A stretch of 64,000 nucleotides of DNA from positions 1-64,000 of the forward strand of contig JAWKRB010000023.1 in NCBI GenBank assembly GCA_041389885.1, in the 5' to 3' direction. Shown here piece after piece: positions 28,764 through 37,296 of the stretch. This stretch comes from JAWKRB01 sp041389885. Its GTDB lineage: Bacteria; Myxococcota_A; Polyangia; Polyangiales; Ga0077539. Under the pieces are notes generated by a model that worked only from the letters and a program-made list of their open reading frames with translations, made no database searches and was not told where the DNA came from. Within the stretch, counting starts at the first letter, position 1. Each line of letters starts with the position of its first letter. Made by a program: the position numbers and the translations under genes.

Positions 28764-29354
28764 TCACCCCCGGCGAAGCACCAGCGAGAGATTGTTCGCG
28801 GGCATCTCAATGACCTCTTCGAGCGAGATCCCTTGCGCCGCAGCGAGATCAGTCACGGCGCCGAGGTCGCGCACGCCGTATCCGGGGTCGCGGTCCTTGA
28901 GCCAGCGGTCGAAGGCGACGTTGCTCTCGGCGGTGTGCTCTCCGTCGCGCAGAAAGGGCCCGTAGAGCACCAGCACGCCGCCGGGGGAGAGCGTGCGCGC
29001 CGCTCCCTCGAGGAGCGCCCCGGTGGCCGACCACGGCGCGATGTGGATCATGTTCGCGCAGAGCATCGCGTCGGCGCGTTCGACGGGCCAGGCGGGGTCG
29101 TGCACGTCGAGGCGCAGCGCGGGGAGCACCGTTCCCTTCGAGTCGCGGGCCCAGTCGTCGATGCTCGCGAGGGCCTCGGGGTCGGGGTCGGTGGGCTGCC
29201 AGGTGAGCCTGGGGAGCGCGTCGGAGAAGTACGCCGCGTGTTGCCCGCTCCCCGCGGCGATCTCCAGCACCACGCCGCGCGCGGGGAACACCCTGCGCAG
29301 CACCTCGAGGATGGGGTCGCGGTTTCTCTCGCAGGCGGGGGCGTGGCGTCGCAT
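28764..29354 (-). CDS. DUF938 family SAM-dependent methyltransferase
   Basis: The 196-residue product matches DUF938 closely: APACERNRDPILEVLRRV, the SAM-binding LEIAAGSGQHAAYFS, LTWQPTDPDPEALASIDDW, the characteristic CANMIHIAPWSA, LVLYGPFLRDGEHTAESN and MPANNLSLVLRR at the end. These are class I methyltransferase folds, but the substrate of the family is unknown. It lies 31 bp upstream of thiD on the same strand, so the two are probably co-transcribed. Divergent from the metallophosphoesterase gene. Confidence 0.88.
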   Translation of the reverse strand: MRRHAPACERNRDPILEVLRRVFPARGVVLEIAAGSGQHAAYFSDALPRLTWQPTDPDPEALASIDDWARDSKGTVLPALRLDVHDPAWPVERADAMLCANMIHIAPWSATGALLEGAARTLSPGGVLVLYGPFLRDGEHTAESNVAFDRWLKDRDPGYGVRDLGAVTDLAAAQGISLEEVIEMPANNLSLVLRRG

Positions 29355-29413
29355 CGCAGGGGCATCGCGCCCGGCGCTCGGGATGTCAATGTCGGTGCTA
29401 CCGTCGCGCCGCC

Positions 29414-31021
29414 GTGACCAAGCCCGTAGCTCGCCCTGAGATGGTCCGCTGGTACGACCCCGCCCAGCTCTTTCGCACGGGGGTGCAGACCGTGCTCACG
29501 GCGATCTTCGCGCGCCGCGCCGACGCGCGGATCCTCATGGCCCTCGGCCCCGACCAGCCCGCCCTCGACCTCTCCCGCGAAGGCGACCTCTGGATCGACT
29601 TCGTCGCCGACACGGGCGACGGCTGGCGACCCACCACCGCGGTGCTCCGCGAGCTCGCCCGCGACGCGCTCACGCACGAGGGCGAGGCGCTCCCGCGGGG
29701 CGAGCTGCTGGTGATGGGCGGCGACCAGGTCTACCCCTCGGCCTCCCTCTGCGAGTACGAGCAGAGGCTCCTGCGGCCCATGCGCGAGGTCTCTCCGCCG
29801 CAGTGCCTCGCGTCTCCGCCGAAGCTCCTGGCGATCCCTGGCAACCACGACTGGTACGACGGGCTCGTGGGCTTCACGAGCGTGTTCATGCAGCGCGAGG
29901 CCCTCGGGATGTGGGAGACGGTGCAGTCCCGCAGCTACCAGTGCGTGAGGCTCCCCCACGGGCACTGGCTCGTCGCGGTCGACCTGCAGCTCCTGCAAGA
30001 CCTCGACGTGCCGCAGCGCCAGTGGTTCGAGGCGAAGCTCGCGGACCTCGCGCCTCGCGACGCGGTGATCCTGTGTCTGGCCGAGCCGCTCTGGGTCTTT
30101 CGCCAGCAGTACGGCGAGGCCTACCAGCCGCAGCTCAAGCGCCTGCTCGCGTTCATCGAGGGCAAAGGGGCGAAGATCCCGCTCTGGCTCGCGGGCGACC
30201 TGCACCACTACCGCCGGCTCCGCTGCACCCAGGGGATCGACCTCGGCGCGCAGCTCGTCACCGCGGGGGGAGGCGGCGCCTTTCTTCACCCCACGCACAC
30301 GCCCTCGCTGCGTCGTCTCGTCGACAACTACGGACGCGCCAAGACGCACTACGCCGTCGAGCGCGAGTACCCCGCCCGGGAGGTCTCCCGCCGCCTCGCA
30401 AACGGGGACCTGCGCTTTCCGCTGCTCAACCCGAGCTTCGGCCTCGCGGGGGCGGCGGTGTACACGGTGCTGTCGTCCCTGCTCCCGAGGCCCGACTACA
30501 CGGTGTGGGAGCACGGGGTCTGGAGCACGCTCTTGAAGGGCCTGGAGCAGGCCGCGACGACCCCGAGCGCCATCGCCCTCACCGCGGCGCTCCTCGTCGC
30601 CGTGGTGTATTTCACCGACTCGCACAACCGCTTCTACCGATACGCCGCGGGGCTGCTCCACGGCCTCGCGCACCTCGGCGCGGCGCTGCTGGCGACGGGC
30701 ACGGGCTACAGGCTCCTGCGGGGCATCGAGCGGGAGCACATCGTGCTGCACCGCCTGGCCCTCATGGCGGTGACCTTCGCCCTGGGCTACCTCGCCAGCG
30801 GGGTCATCATGGGCGCGTACCTCTGGGTGAGCGTTCGCTTCTTTCGCCGGCACGGCAACGAGGCGTTCTCGGCGCTGCGGCACGAGGGGTACAAGAACTT
30901 CTTGCGCATGCGGGTGGGCGCCGAGGGGGTGTCGGTGTGGGCCTTCGGCCTGGACGACACGAGCTCACCGACGCCGCGGGTGATCGACCGCTTCGAGGTG
31001 CCTCGCGCGAAGGACGGGTGA
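29414..31021 (+). CDS. Metallophosphoesterase with C-terminal membrane domain
   Basis: Calcineurin-like phosphoesterase. In the 535-residue product the metal ligands are in MGGDQVYPS (about residues 97-105), PGNHDWYDG (about 139-147) and AGDLHHYRR (about 260). The C-terminal third (about 335-500) has four or five hydrophobic segments, for example AIALTAALLVAVVYF and LALMAVTFALGYLASGVIMG, so the enzyme is fixed to the membrane. Substrate unknown; phospholipid or nucleotide phosphoesterase is plausible. The start is GTG 29414. Confidence 0.88.
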   Translation: MTKPVARPEMVRWYDPAQLFRTGVQTVLTAIFARRADARILMALGPDQPALDLSREGDLWIDFVADTGDGWRPTTAVLRELARDALTHEGEALPRGELLVMGGDQVYPSASLCEYEQRLLRPMREVSPPQCLASPPKLLAIPGNHDWYDGLVGFTSVFMQREALGMWETVQSRSYQCVRLPHGHWLVAVDLQLLQDLDVPQRQWFEAKLADLAPRDAVILCLAEPLWVFRQQYGEAYQPQLKRLLAFIEGKGAKIPLWLAGDLHHYRRLRCTQGIDLGAQLVTAGGGGAFLHPTHTPSLRRLVDNYGRAKTHYAVEREYPAREVSRRLANGDLRFPLLNPSFGLAGAAVYTVLSSLLPRPDYTVWEHGVWSTLLKGLEQAATTPSAIALTAALLVAVVYFTDSHNRFYRYAAGLLHGLAHLGAALLATGTGYRLLRGIEREHIVLHRLALMAVTFALGYLASGVIMGAYLWVSVRFFRRHGNEAFSALRHEGYKNFLRMRVGAEGVSVWAFGLDDTSSPTPRVIDRFEVPRAKDG

Positions 31022-31051
31022 GAGCGACGACTCCCTTCCAGGGTGCGTGAG

Positions 31052-31140
31052 GACTCCTGGGGTGTCGCGACGAGACCTTGAAAGGGATCGGGTCGCGACT
31101 TGCCGCACGGGGCCGAGGCGCACGCGACACCCTGGGAGTC
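31052..31140. repeat. 18-bp imperfect inverted repeat between metallophosphoesterase and VIT/vWA genes
   Basis: GACTCCTGGGGTGTCGCG at 31052-31069 pairs with CGCGACACCCTGGGAGTC at 31123-31140 (16 of 18 matched), with smaller internal complementarity (TCGCGA elements) in the 53-nt loop. It may form a large RNA hairpin acting as a terminator for the upstream gene or a structured leader for the downstream gene. There is no T-run after it. Confidence 0.45.
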
Positions 31141-31204
31141 GATTCCCCTGTAAGCCCAACGACCCGCCCGCGTTGAGTGTCGGTACCCCACGGAGAGCAC
31201 CGAC

Positions 31205-33604
31205 ATGCGCCCAACCCTCACGCCCAGCACCACCATGCGGCTCATCGCCGCCCTCATGGCCCTCGTGGCCTGGTTGATCACCCGGCCCGCGCAGGCCACG
31301 GGGTTGCTCATCCCGGGCGACGCCTCGATCGGCCCCCTCGCGATTCGCTCGCACCGGGTGAACGTCGAGATCCACGAGCGCGTGGCCGAGACCCGCGTGG
31401 TGCAGGTGTTTCGCAACCACACCGACCGGGTGCTCGAGGCGACGTACATCTTTCCCATCCCGCCGGGGGCCTCGATCTCGGGCTTCGCGATGATGGTGAA
31501 CGGGAGGCGACAAGAGGGGCAGGTGCTCGAGGCCAACGAGGCCCGCGGGATCTACGAGGGCATCGTCGCCCGCCTGCGCGACCCCGGCCTCGTCGAGTAC
31601 ATCGGCGGAAACCTCTTTCGCGCCAGGGTCTTTCCCATCCCCGCGCGGGGCGATCAGCAGGTGGAGATCCGCTTCACGCAGACCGTCGACTACCAGTCGT
31701 CCACCCTCCATTACCGATATCCCCTGCGCACCTCGGGGCCCCAGGCGGCCACCATGGAGGACTTCACCCTCAGCGCCACCATCGCCTCGCGCACGCCCAT
31801 TCGCGGGGTGTACTCGCCCACGCACCGCATCGACACCACCCGCCGCGGCGACCGCAGCGTGACCGTGGGCTTCGAAGAGGGGCGCGCCGCCCTCGACCGC
31901 GATTTCGACCTCTTCTACACCGTGGCCGACGGCGACGTGGGGCTCTCGCTGCTCACCCACCGCCCGCCCGGTGAGGACGGGTACTTCCTCATGATGCTCG
32001 CCCCCCGCACCGAGACCACCGAGCGCGAGATCATCGGCAAGGACCTGCTCTTCGTCGTCGACACCTCGGGGTCGATGTCGGGCGAGAAGATGGAGCACGC
32101 GCGGCAGGCCCTCCGCGCATGGATCGAGCGGCTCAACCCCGACGACACCTTCAACATCCTGCGCTTCAGCACCGACGTCGAGCCCCTCGCCGAGGCCTCC
32201 CTCTCGGCCTCTCCCGAGAACCGCCAGCGCGCCCTGCGCTTCATCAACTCCATGGACGCCAGCGGCGGCACCGCCATCGAGCCCGCCCTGCGCCAGGCCC
32301 TCGCGGTGCCCACGCGCCGGGGCGCGCCGCGGGTGGTGGTCTTTCTCACCGACGGCATGCCCACCGTGGGCGAGACCGACGTGACCAGCATCGTTCGCTC
32401 CGTCGCGACGCAGAACAACAACACCGCGCAGGTCTTCGTCTTCGGCCTCGGCGACGACGTGAACACCACCTTCCTCGACCTGCTCGCGCAGCAGAACCGC
32501 GGCGCGGCCGACTACGCGCGCTCCGGCGCGGAGATGTCGACCCTGCTCACCAGCTTCTACAGCAAGATCGCCTTCCCCGTGCTCGCCGACCTGCGCCTCG
32601 CGCTGCGCGGCGCCGAGGCCTACGACATCTACCCCCGCGACCTCGGCACGCTCTACCGCGGCGGGCAGCTCGTGGTCACCGGGCGCTACCGCCACCCCGG
32701 CGCCGTGCACGTCGGACTCACCGCCACCGTCGCGGGACAGGCCGAGGCCCGCGCCTTCGACTGGCCCGTGACCCTCCCCGCGAGCGACGAGGGCAACGCG
32801 TTCATCCCGAGGGTCTGGGGAACCCGCAAGGTGGGATACCTCCTCGATGAGATTCGTCTGCGCGGCGAGAACGCCGAGCTCCGTGACTCGGTGATCTCCC
32901 TCGCCCGGCGCTTCGGGATCGTCACCCCGTACACCAGCTACCTCATCACCGATCAGCCCTCCACCCCGTCGCCGGTCATGCCCGTCGACGACCTCGCCGT
33001 CACCCGCGGACCGCGCCGCCCGATGCCCACGACGGTCCGCACCACGAGTGGGTCCACCACGGTGGCGAACGCCCCCGCCGAGGAGCCCGCCGCGCGCCCT
33101 GAGTCGAGCGCCGACCGTGACGCGTTCCGTGCCTTTCAGTCCCTCGGGGGCGGCGCCGTCGCGCGGAGCCCGATGCAGCAGCCGCCCCGGCCCAGCGCCG
33201 CGCCCTCGGGGGCCGCCCCGGTCGCGCAGGCCGCGCCGCCCGCGCCGCCCGCCGTCGAGGCGACGGGCGAGGCGGGGCGCCGCATCTCCTCGACCCTGCG
33301 CGACATGCGCGAGGCCGAGCGCGTCGGCACCTCCTCGGGGGGCACGCGCTTCGCCGCCGGGCGCGCCTTCGTGCGGACCCAGGGCCTCTGGCAGGAGAGC
33401 GGGCTCACCGTGGGCAGCGCCCGCGTGCTGCGCGTGCGCTCGATGAGCCGCGGGTACTTCGCGCTGCTGCGCCTGCGCCCGAACCTCCGCGCGATCCTCG
33501 CCCTCGGGAGCGTGCGCTTTCGCCTCGACGCCGACCGGGTGATCGAGGTCAGCGACGCCGCCCCCGAGGGGCCCGAGTCGGCCGTCGAGGCCTTTCTCCG
33601 CTGA
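31205..33604 (+). CDS. Secreted VIT and vWA domain protein
   Basis: The 799-residue product has a signal peptide (to about residue 36, RPAQA), a VIT domain (about 38-165, with RVVQVFRNHTDRVLEATYIF and GQVLEANEARGIYE), a von Willebrand A domain (about 275-455) with a complete MIDAS DTSGSMSG, TSD replaced by STD in RFSTDVEPL and FLTDGMPTVG, then a Pro/Ala-rich linker (about 605-690) and a C-terminal domain. The architecture is that of inter-alpha-trypsin-inhibitor-heavy-chain-like bacterial proteins thought to act in adhesion or envelope sensing. Location is periplasmic or surface. Confidence 0.9.
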   Translation: MRPTLTPSTTMRLIAALMALVAWLITRPAQATGLLIPGDASIGPLAIRSHRVNVEIHERVAETRVVQVFRNHTDRVLEATYIFPIPPGASISGFAMMVNGRRQEGQVLEANEARGIYEGIVARLRDPGLVEYIGGNLFRARVFPIPARGDQQVEIRFTQTVDYQSSTLHYRYPLRTSGPQAATMEDFTLSATIASRTPIRGVYSPTHRIDTTRRGDRSVTVGFEEGRAALDRDFDLFYTVADGDVGLSLLTHRPPGEDGYFLMMLAPRTETTEREIIGKDLLFVVDTSGSMSGEKMEHARQALRAWIERLNPDDTFNILRFSTDVEPLAEASLSASPENRQRALRFINSMDASGGTAIEPALRQALAVPTRRGAPRVVVFLTDGMPTVGETDVTSIVRSVATQNNNTAQVFVFGLGDDVNTTFLDLLAQQNRGAADYARSGAEMSTLLTSFYSKIAFPVLADLRLALRGAEAYDIYPRDLGTLYRGGQLVVTGRYRHPGAVHVGLTATVAGQAEARAFDWPVTLPASDEGNAFIPRVWGTRKVGYLLDEIRLRGENAELRDSVISLARRFGIVTPYTSYLITDQPSTPSPVMPVDDLAVTRGPRRPMPTTVRTTSGSTTVANAPAEEPAARPESSADRDAFRAFQSLGGGAVARSPMQQPPRPSAAPSGAAPVAQAAPPAPPAVEATGEAGRRISSTLRDMREAERVGTSSGGTRFAAGRAFVRTQGLWQESGLTVGSARVLRVRSMSRGYFALLRLRPNLRAILALGSVRFRLDADRVIEVSDAAPEGPESAVEAFLR

Positions 33605-33677
33605 GCCTTCTTTTCAGACACCCATTCCCGACATCGCCCGTCCCAAGAGACACCATTCCCGTCAACGGAGGAACACC

Positions 33678-34406
33678 GTGATGACCCGACACCTCTGCGC
33701 CCTCGCCCTCGCCGCCACGACCGCGCTCCCCGCCACCGCCCAGGCCATCGAGATCTACGCCTCGACCCCGGGCACCGTGGTGGTCCCCTCGCCGCGGGTG
33801 TACGTCCCGCCGGTGACCACGGTGGTGATCCCGTCGCCCCGGGTCTACGTGCGCAGCACGCCGCGGCTGTACATCCCCCCGGCCGATCCTCCCGCCGACC
33901 CCCCCACGCACCCGCAGCCGCAGGAGCGCCGAGACCCCCGCACCGCCGTCTTCGTCGGCGCGGGCTACGGCGGCATGACGGGCTTTCAGGGATCCGCCGC
34001 GGGCACCTTTCGCCTGCACTTGGGCCTCGGCCTGGGCGCGACCGAGATCGGCATTCGCGCCGACATCGCCAACCGCGCCCTCGACGCCCTCGCGAACACC
34101 CAGCCGGGCAACGTCTATCTCATCTCCGCCGAGGTCGCCCACCGCTTTCTCGAGGGCTCCACCGTGCGCCCGGTGCTGGGGCTGAGCTTCGACCGCTGGC
34201 AGGTCGACGCCGACAACGGCGCGAGCGCAGGGGCCTTCGGCGTGGGCGCGCGGGCCGGCGCCGAGGTGCACTATCACCTCAACCCCAACGCCGCCCTCGT
34301 CTTCGGCGCCGACCTCGGGTACCACCGCGTGCTCACCGCCATCGACGGCGTCTCGGTCGCCCCCGACGTGCTCACCTTCGGCGCGACGATCGACATCCGG
34401 CTCTAA
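33678..34406 (+). CDS. Secreted beta-rich (outer membrane barrel-like) protein
   Basis: The 242-residue product has a signal peptide (cleavage after about residue 23, AQA), two imperfect repeats of the type VVPSPRVYVPP / VIPSPRVYVRS, a Pro-rich spacer (about 67-82) and a C-terminal part with alternating hydrophobic residues ending in FGATIDIRL, an aromatic/hydrophobic end compatible with an outer-membrane beta-barrel. No family is certain. It starts 73 bp after the VIT/vWA gene and its stop overlaps the stop of the convergent sigma factor gene. Confidence 0.65.
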   Translation: MMTRHLCALALAATTALPATAQAIEIYASTPGTVVVPSPRVYVPPVTTVVIPSPRVYVRSTPRLYIPPADPPADPPTHPQPQERRDPRTAVFVGAGYGGMTGFQGSAAGTFRLHLGLGLGATEIGIRADIANRALDALANTQPGNVYLISAEVAHRFLEGSTVRPVLGLSFDRWQVDADNGASAGAFGVGARAGAEVHYHLNPNAALVFGADLGYHRVLTAIDGVSVAPDVLTFGATIDIRL

Positions 34407-35662
34407 CCCCCGCAGCTGGCGATGCGCCTGCGCAGCAGCGCGCGCTCGGCCTCGGTGGGCGCCGCGACCGACGCGCGCTCGAGGTACGCGATCGCCTGCG
34501 CGGGGTGCCCCGCGCGGCGCAGGAGGTCTCCCACCACCGCGTCCCAGAGGTAGTAGCCCGCGAGGCCCGGCGGGAGTCGTACGCCCTCCAACGAGTCGAT
34601 GCCCGCCTGCGCGCCCCGCGCCTCGGCCAGGGCCACCGCGCGGTTGAGCGCGTGGAGCGGCGAGGGCAGGCGTCGGTCGAGGAGCGTGTACAGCTCGGCG
34701 ATCTCCTCCCAGCGGGTCGCGTCGAAGCTCGGCGCGAGGGCGTGCTCCGCGGCGATGGCGGCCTCGGCGTGGTAGCGGCTGAAGACCCCGCCCTCGGCCG
34801 ACGCGTGCAGCCAGCGCAGCCCCAGGAGAATCTCCTCGCGGTCCCACTGCGTGCGGTCCTGTTCGGCGAGGGTGAGCAGCTCGCCCGCGGCGTCGACGCG
34901 GGTCGAGAGGCGCGCCGACTGCAGGTGAAACAACCCTACCAGCGCGCGGGTCTCGGGAACGTCACACCCCTTGTGCCGCAAGAGGATGTGCGCCAGACGC
35001 AGCGCCTCCTCGCAGAGCTCTCGACGCACGAGGGCGTCTCCCGACGCGGCGCAGTAGCCCTCGTTGAAGAGCAGGTAGAGCACCGCGTGCACCGCCGGGA
35101 GGCGCTCGGTGACGTCGGGCGGGGCGTCGAGGTCGAGGGCGCCTTCGCGCAGCGCCTCGCGGGCGCGGGTCACCCGCTTGTAGACGTTGGCCTCGGTGGT
35201 GAGCAGCCGCAACGCGATCTCGCGCACGCTGAACCCGCACAGGACCTTGAGCGCCAGCGCGATCTGCGAGGGGGGCGGGAGGCGCGCGTCGCAGCACACG
35301 AAGAGCATGCGGAGCTCGTCGTCGTCGAGGTCTCCCTCGAAGGTCGCCTCGGGCGCGGGGCTCTCGGTCGGAGCCACCTCGCGGACGCGCTCGGCGGCGC
35401 GGCTCCAGGCGCCGTCGCGGCGAGACTGGTCGCGCAGGGTGTTGAAGGCGACGCGGTAGAGCCACGCCCCGGGGTCGTCGGGCACCCCCCGCAGGGACCA
35501 CGCCGTGAGGGCGCTCAAGAGGGCCTCTTGCACGGCGTCTTCGACGCGCTGGAGGGAGGCGAGGCCGAAGCGGCGCGCGAGGGTGGCCACGAGGCGCCCG
35601 TAGGCGTGTCGAAAGTAGTGCTCGACCAGCCCCGAGGGGCTCTCCCGCGCCGCTTCGTTCAT
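34403..35662 (-). CDS. ECF-type RNA polymerase sigma factor with long C-terminal extension (ECF42-like)
   Basis: Residues 1-170 hold sigma-70 region 2 (VEDAVQEALLSALTAW, PGAWLYRVAFNTLRD) and region 4 (FSVREIALRLLTTEANVYKRVTRAREAL). The C-terminal 230 residues form a helical, TPR-like extension (DUF6596 type), including LYLLFNEGYCAASGD. This is the architecture of the ECF42 group, in which the extension is needed for activity and no anti-sigma factor is present. The adjacent DGPF protein gene 5' of it is the usual partner of this group, which supports the call. Confidence 0.9.
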   Translation of the reverse strand: MNEAARESPSGLVEHYFRHAYGRLVATLARRFGLASLQRVEDAVQEALLSALTAWSLRGVPDDPGAWLYRVAFNTLRDQSRRDGAWSRAAERVREVAPTESPAPEATFEGDLDDDELRMLFVCCDARLPPPSQIALALKVLCGFSVREIALRLLTTEANVYKRVTRAREALREGALDLDAPPDVTERLPAVHAVLYLLFNEGYCAASGDALVRRELCEEALRLAHILLRHKGCDVPETRALVGLFHLQSARLSTRVDAAGELLTLAEQDRTQWDREEILLGLRWLHASAEGGVFSRYHAEAAIAAEHALAPSFDATRWEEIAELYTLLDRRLPSPLHALNRAVALAEARGAQAGIDSLEGVRLPPGLAGYYLWDAVVGDLLRRAGHPAQAIAYLERASVAAPTEAERALLRRRIASCGG

Positions 35663-35666
35663 GGGC

Positions 35667-36014
35667 TCAGAGGCCAGCGAGCTCGCGGATCTCGATGCGC
35701 GCGCCCGGCATGTGCGTGATGGGACACGCCCGCGCGACGGTCAGCGCCTCGTCGTAGCTGGCCGCGGCGACGATCGAGTAGCCGCCGATGACCTCCTTCG
35801 ACTCGATGAAGGCGCCGTCGGTGACCACCCCCGAGGCGAGCTGGCGACCGCCGGGCTTGAGGCCGTCGCCCATGTCGACGACCTGGTCCTTGAACTGCGC
35901 CTTCCACGCGGCCCAGGTGGACATCATGGCCTGCATCTCCTCGGGCGAGGGCGGGGTCGACGGGCCATCGGCGGTGGGGACGCGGTAGAGAAAGAGGAAC
36001 TTCTGCTGCGACAT
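35667..36014 (-). CDS. YCII-related (DGPF domain) protein, ECF42 partner
   Basis: The 115-residue product from ATG 36014 (MSQQKFLFLYRV) has the ferredoxin-like YCII/DGPF fold: an N-terminal strand, the helix TPPSPEEMQAMMSTWAAWKAQF, a VVDMGDGLKPGGRQL segment, VIGGYSIVAAASYDEALTVAR and RIEIRELAGL at the end. An upstream start adds 46 unconserved residues and is rejected. Four bases separate it from the sigma factor start. Genes of this family are commonly encoded with ECF42 sigma factors and are probable regulon members or signal sensors. Confidence 0.85.
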   Translation of the reverse strand: MSQQKFLFLYRVPTADGPSTPPSPEEMQAMMSTWAAWKAQFKDQVVDMGDGLKPGGRQLASGVVTDGAFIESKEVIGGYSIVAAASYDEALTVARACPITHMPGARIEIRELAGL

Positions 36015-36202
36015 GGTGGGGGTGTCTCCTGTGGTGATGGTGGGGGTCACATCGGGGCGGCGATCCCGTCGCCGCGCCGACATGACCTCGACGAAGCGCC
36101 CCGTCCGAGTTGGACACCGCCTCGTACGATTCTTCGCACGATCTCCGCTCACGCGGAATTACCGCCACCGACCCCGCTCGCGGTAGGGTCCTGGCGAGGG
36201 AT

Positions 36203-36868
36203 ATGGACGAAGAAGCCGCCACGTCTCCGAGCGCATCGGAGCCTGTTTCTGGGACGCCCTCTGCGGCGAGCTCAACGCCTCCCCCGGATCCCTCACCCGC
36301 CACGACGCTCCCCCCTCCGGTCGCGGCGAACGGGGCGGAGCTCGTGTCGATCTCGCCTCCGCCGAGGATCCTCTCGGTGGCGCCGGCGGTGCGCGAGGTG
36401 ATGCCCTCGAACCTCCCGCCGGCGCGCTCGCTGCCGCCCGAGCCCGAGCCCGAGCCCGTGCTCGACAGCCCGCTCGTCGCGGTGGTCGCGCTGATCGAGC
36501 AGAACGAGTGGACCAAGGTCTGCGCGCAGCTCGAGCCGATGCGCGACGCGCTGCCCGCGACCTCGCCCACCCTGGGGCTCTTCTACGCCATCGCGCGGCA
36601 CGAAGACGCGCTCTCCCGCCCCGGGAGCCCCGAGCGCGACCCGGCCAACGAGAGCCTCGCGCGCGAGAGCCTCGCGCTGCTCCTGGACATCGGACAAGAC
36701 ACCGCCGCCGCGCGCATGCTCGCGCTGCGTCTGCTCCGTCGCCCGTGGTCCGCGGCGCCCGCGCCGGGCGCGAGGACCTCGTTCTTCATCGTGCTCTTCG
36801 CCATCGCGGTGGGCGCGCTGGTGGGCTGGCTCCTCGACCAGGGCTTCGACCGCTTCTATCACCGCTGA
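36203..36868 (+). CDS. Tail-anchored protein of unknown function
   Basis: The 221-residue product from ATG 36203 has a Pro/Ser-rich N-terminal third (to about 90), a helical middle region (VVALIEQNEWTKVCAQLEPMRDALP, ESLARESLALLLDIGQ) that resembles a repeat scaffold, and one hydrophobic segment near the C-terminus (FFIVLFAIAVGALVGWLL). That places the bulk in the cytoplasm with a C-terminal membrane anchor. No family recognised. The longer reading from 36110 lacks a clear ribosome site. Confidence 0.6.
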   Translation: MDEEAATSPSASEPVSGTPSAASSTPPPDPSPATTLPPPVAANGAELVSISPPPRILSVAPAVREVMPSNLPPARSLPPEPEPEPVLDSPLVAVVALIEQNEWTKVCAQLEPMRDALPATSPTLGLFYAIARHEDALSRPGSPERDPANESLARESLALLLDIGQDTAAARMLALRLLRRPWSAAPAPGARTSFFIVLFAIAVGALVGWLLDQGFDRFYHR

Positions 36869-36876
36869 GCCGGGCG

Positions 36877-37296
36877 CTACTCCCCCGGCGCGAAGCGGTA
36901 CGGCACCACCACGCTCGCCGGGCCGCCCGTGGGTCGCGCGAAGCGCAGCCCCAGGAACACCCCCTCGATGCACCGGGTCACCTCGCGCATCGAGGGCTCC
37001 CCGGTCGAGCCCGCGGTCTCCGAGACCCGCCCGTCCTCCTCGACCCGCGCGCGCACCTCGACCTCGCCCCGCGCGCTCGGATCGCGCACCACCGCGCGCT
37101 CGTAGCACCGCCGCACCGGGTCGGCCGCGCCCGCGAGCACCTCGCGCACCGACGCGGGCGTGAGACGTCCGCGGGTGGGGGGGCGCGTCACCACGGCACC
37201 CGCGTCGCGCGCCCCGGCGTCTCGGCGCCGCCGTCGGGGTTGCGCCCAGGCGAGCTCGCAGCCCGCGCACAGCAGCAGCAGCGCGAGGCGCCTCAC
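36877..37296 (-). CDS. AgmX/PglI-like C-terminal domain lipoprotein
   Basis: The 139-residue product starts at GTG 37296, overlapping the clpB stop (GTGA). It has a short signal with lipobox LCAGC and a C-terminal domain (VREVLAGAADPVRRCYERAVV, GEVEVRARVEEDGRVSE, VTRCIEGVFLGLRFARP, VVVPYRF) matching the domain at the end of myxobacterial AgmX and PglI proteins, with its two conserved cysteines. AgmX is needed for adventurous gliding motility in Myxococcus, but this short stand-alone version need not be a motility protein. Overlap indicates coupling to clpB. Confidence 0.7.
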   Translation of the reverse strand: MRRLALLLLCAGCELAWAQPRRRRRDAGARDAGAVVTRPPTRGRLTPASVREVLAGAADPVRRCYERAVVRDPSARGEVEVRARVEEDGRVSETAGSTGEPSMREVTRCIEGVFLGLRFARPTGGPASVVVPYRFAPGE

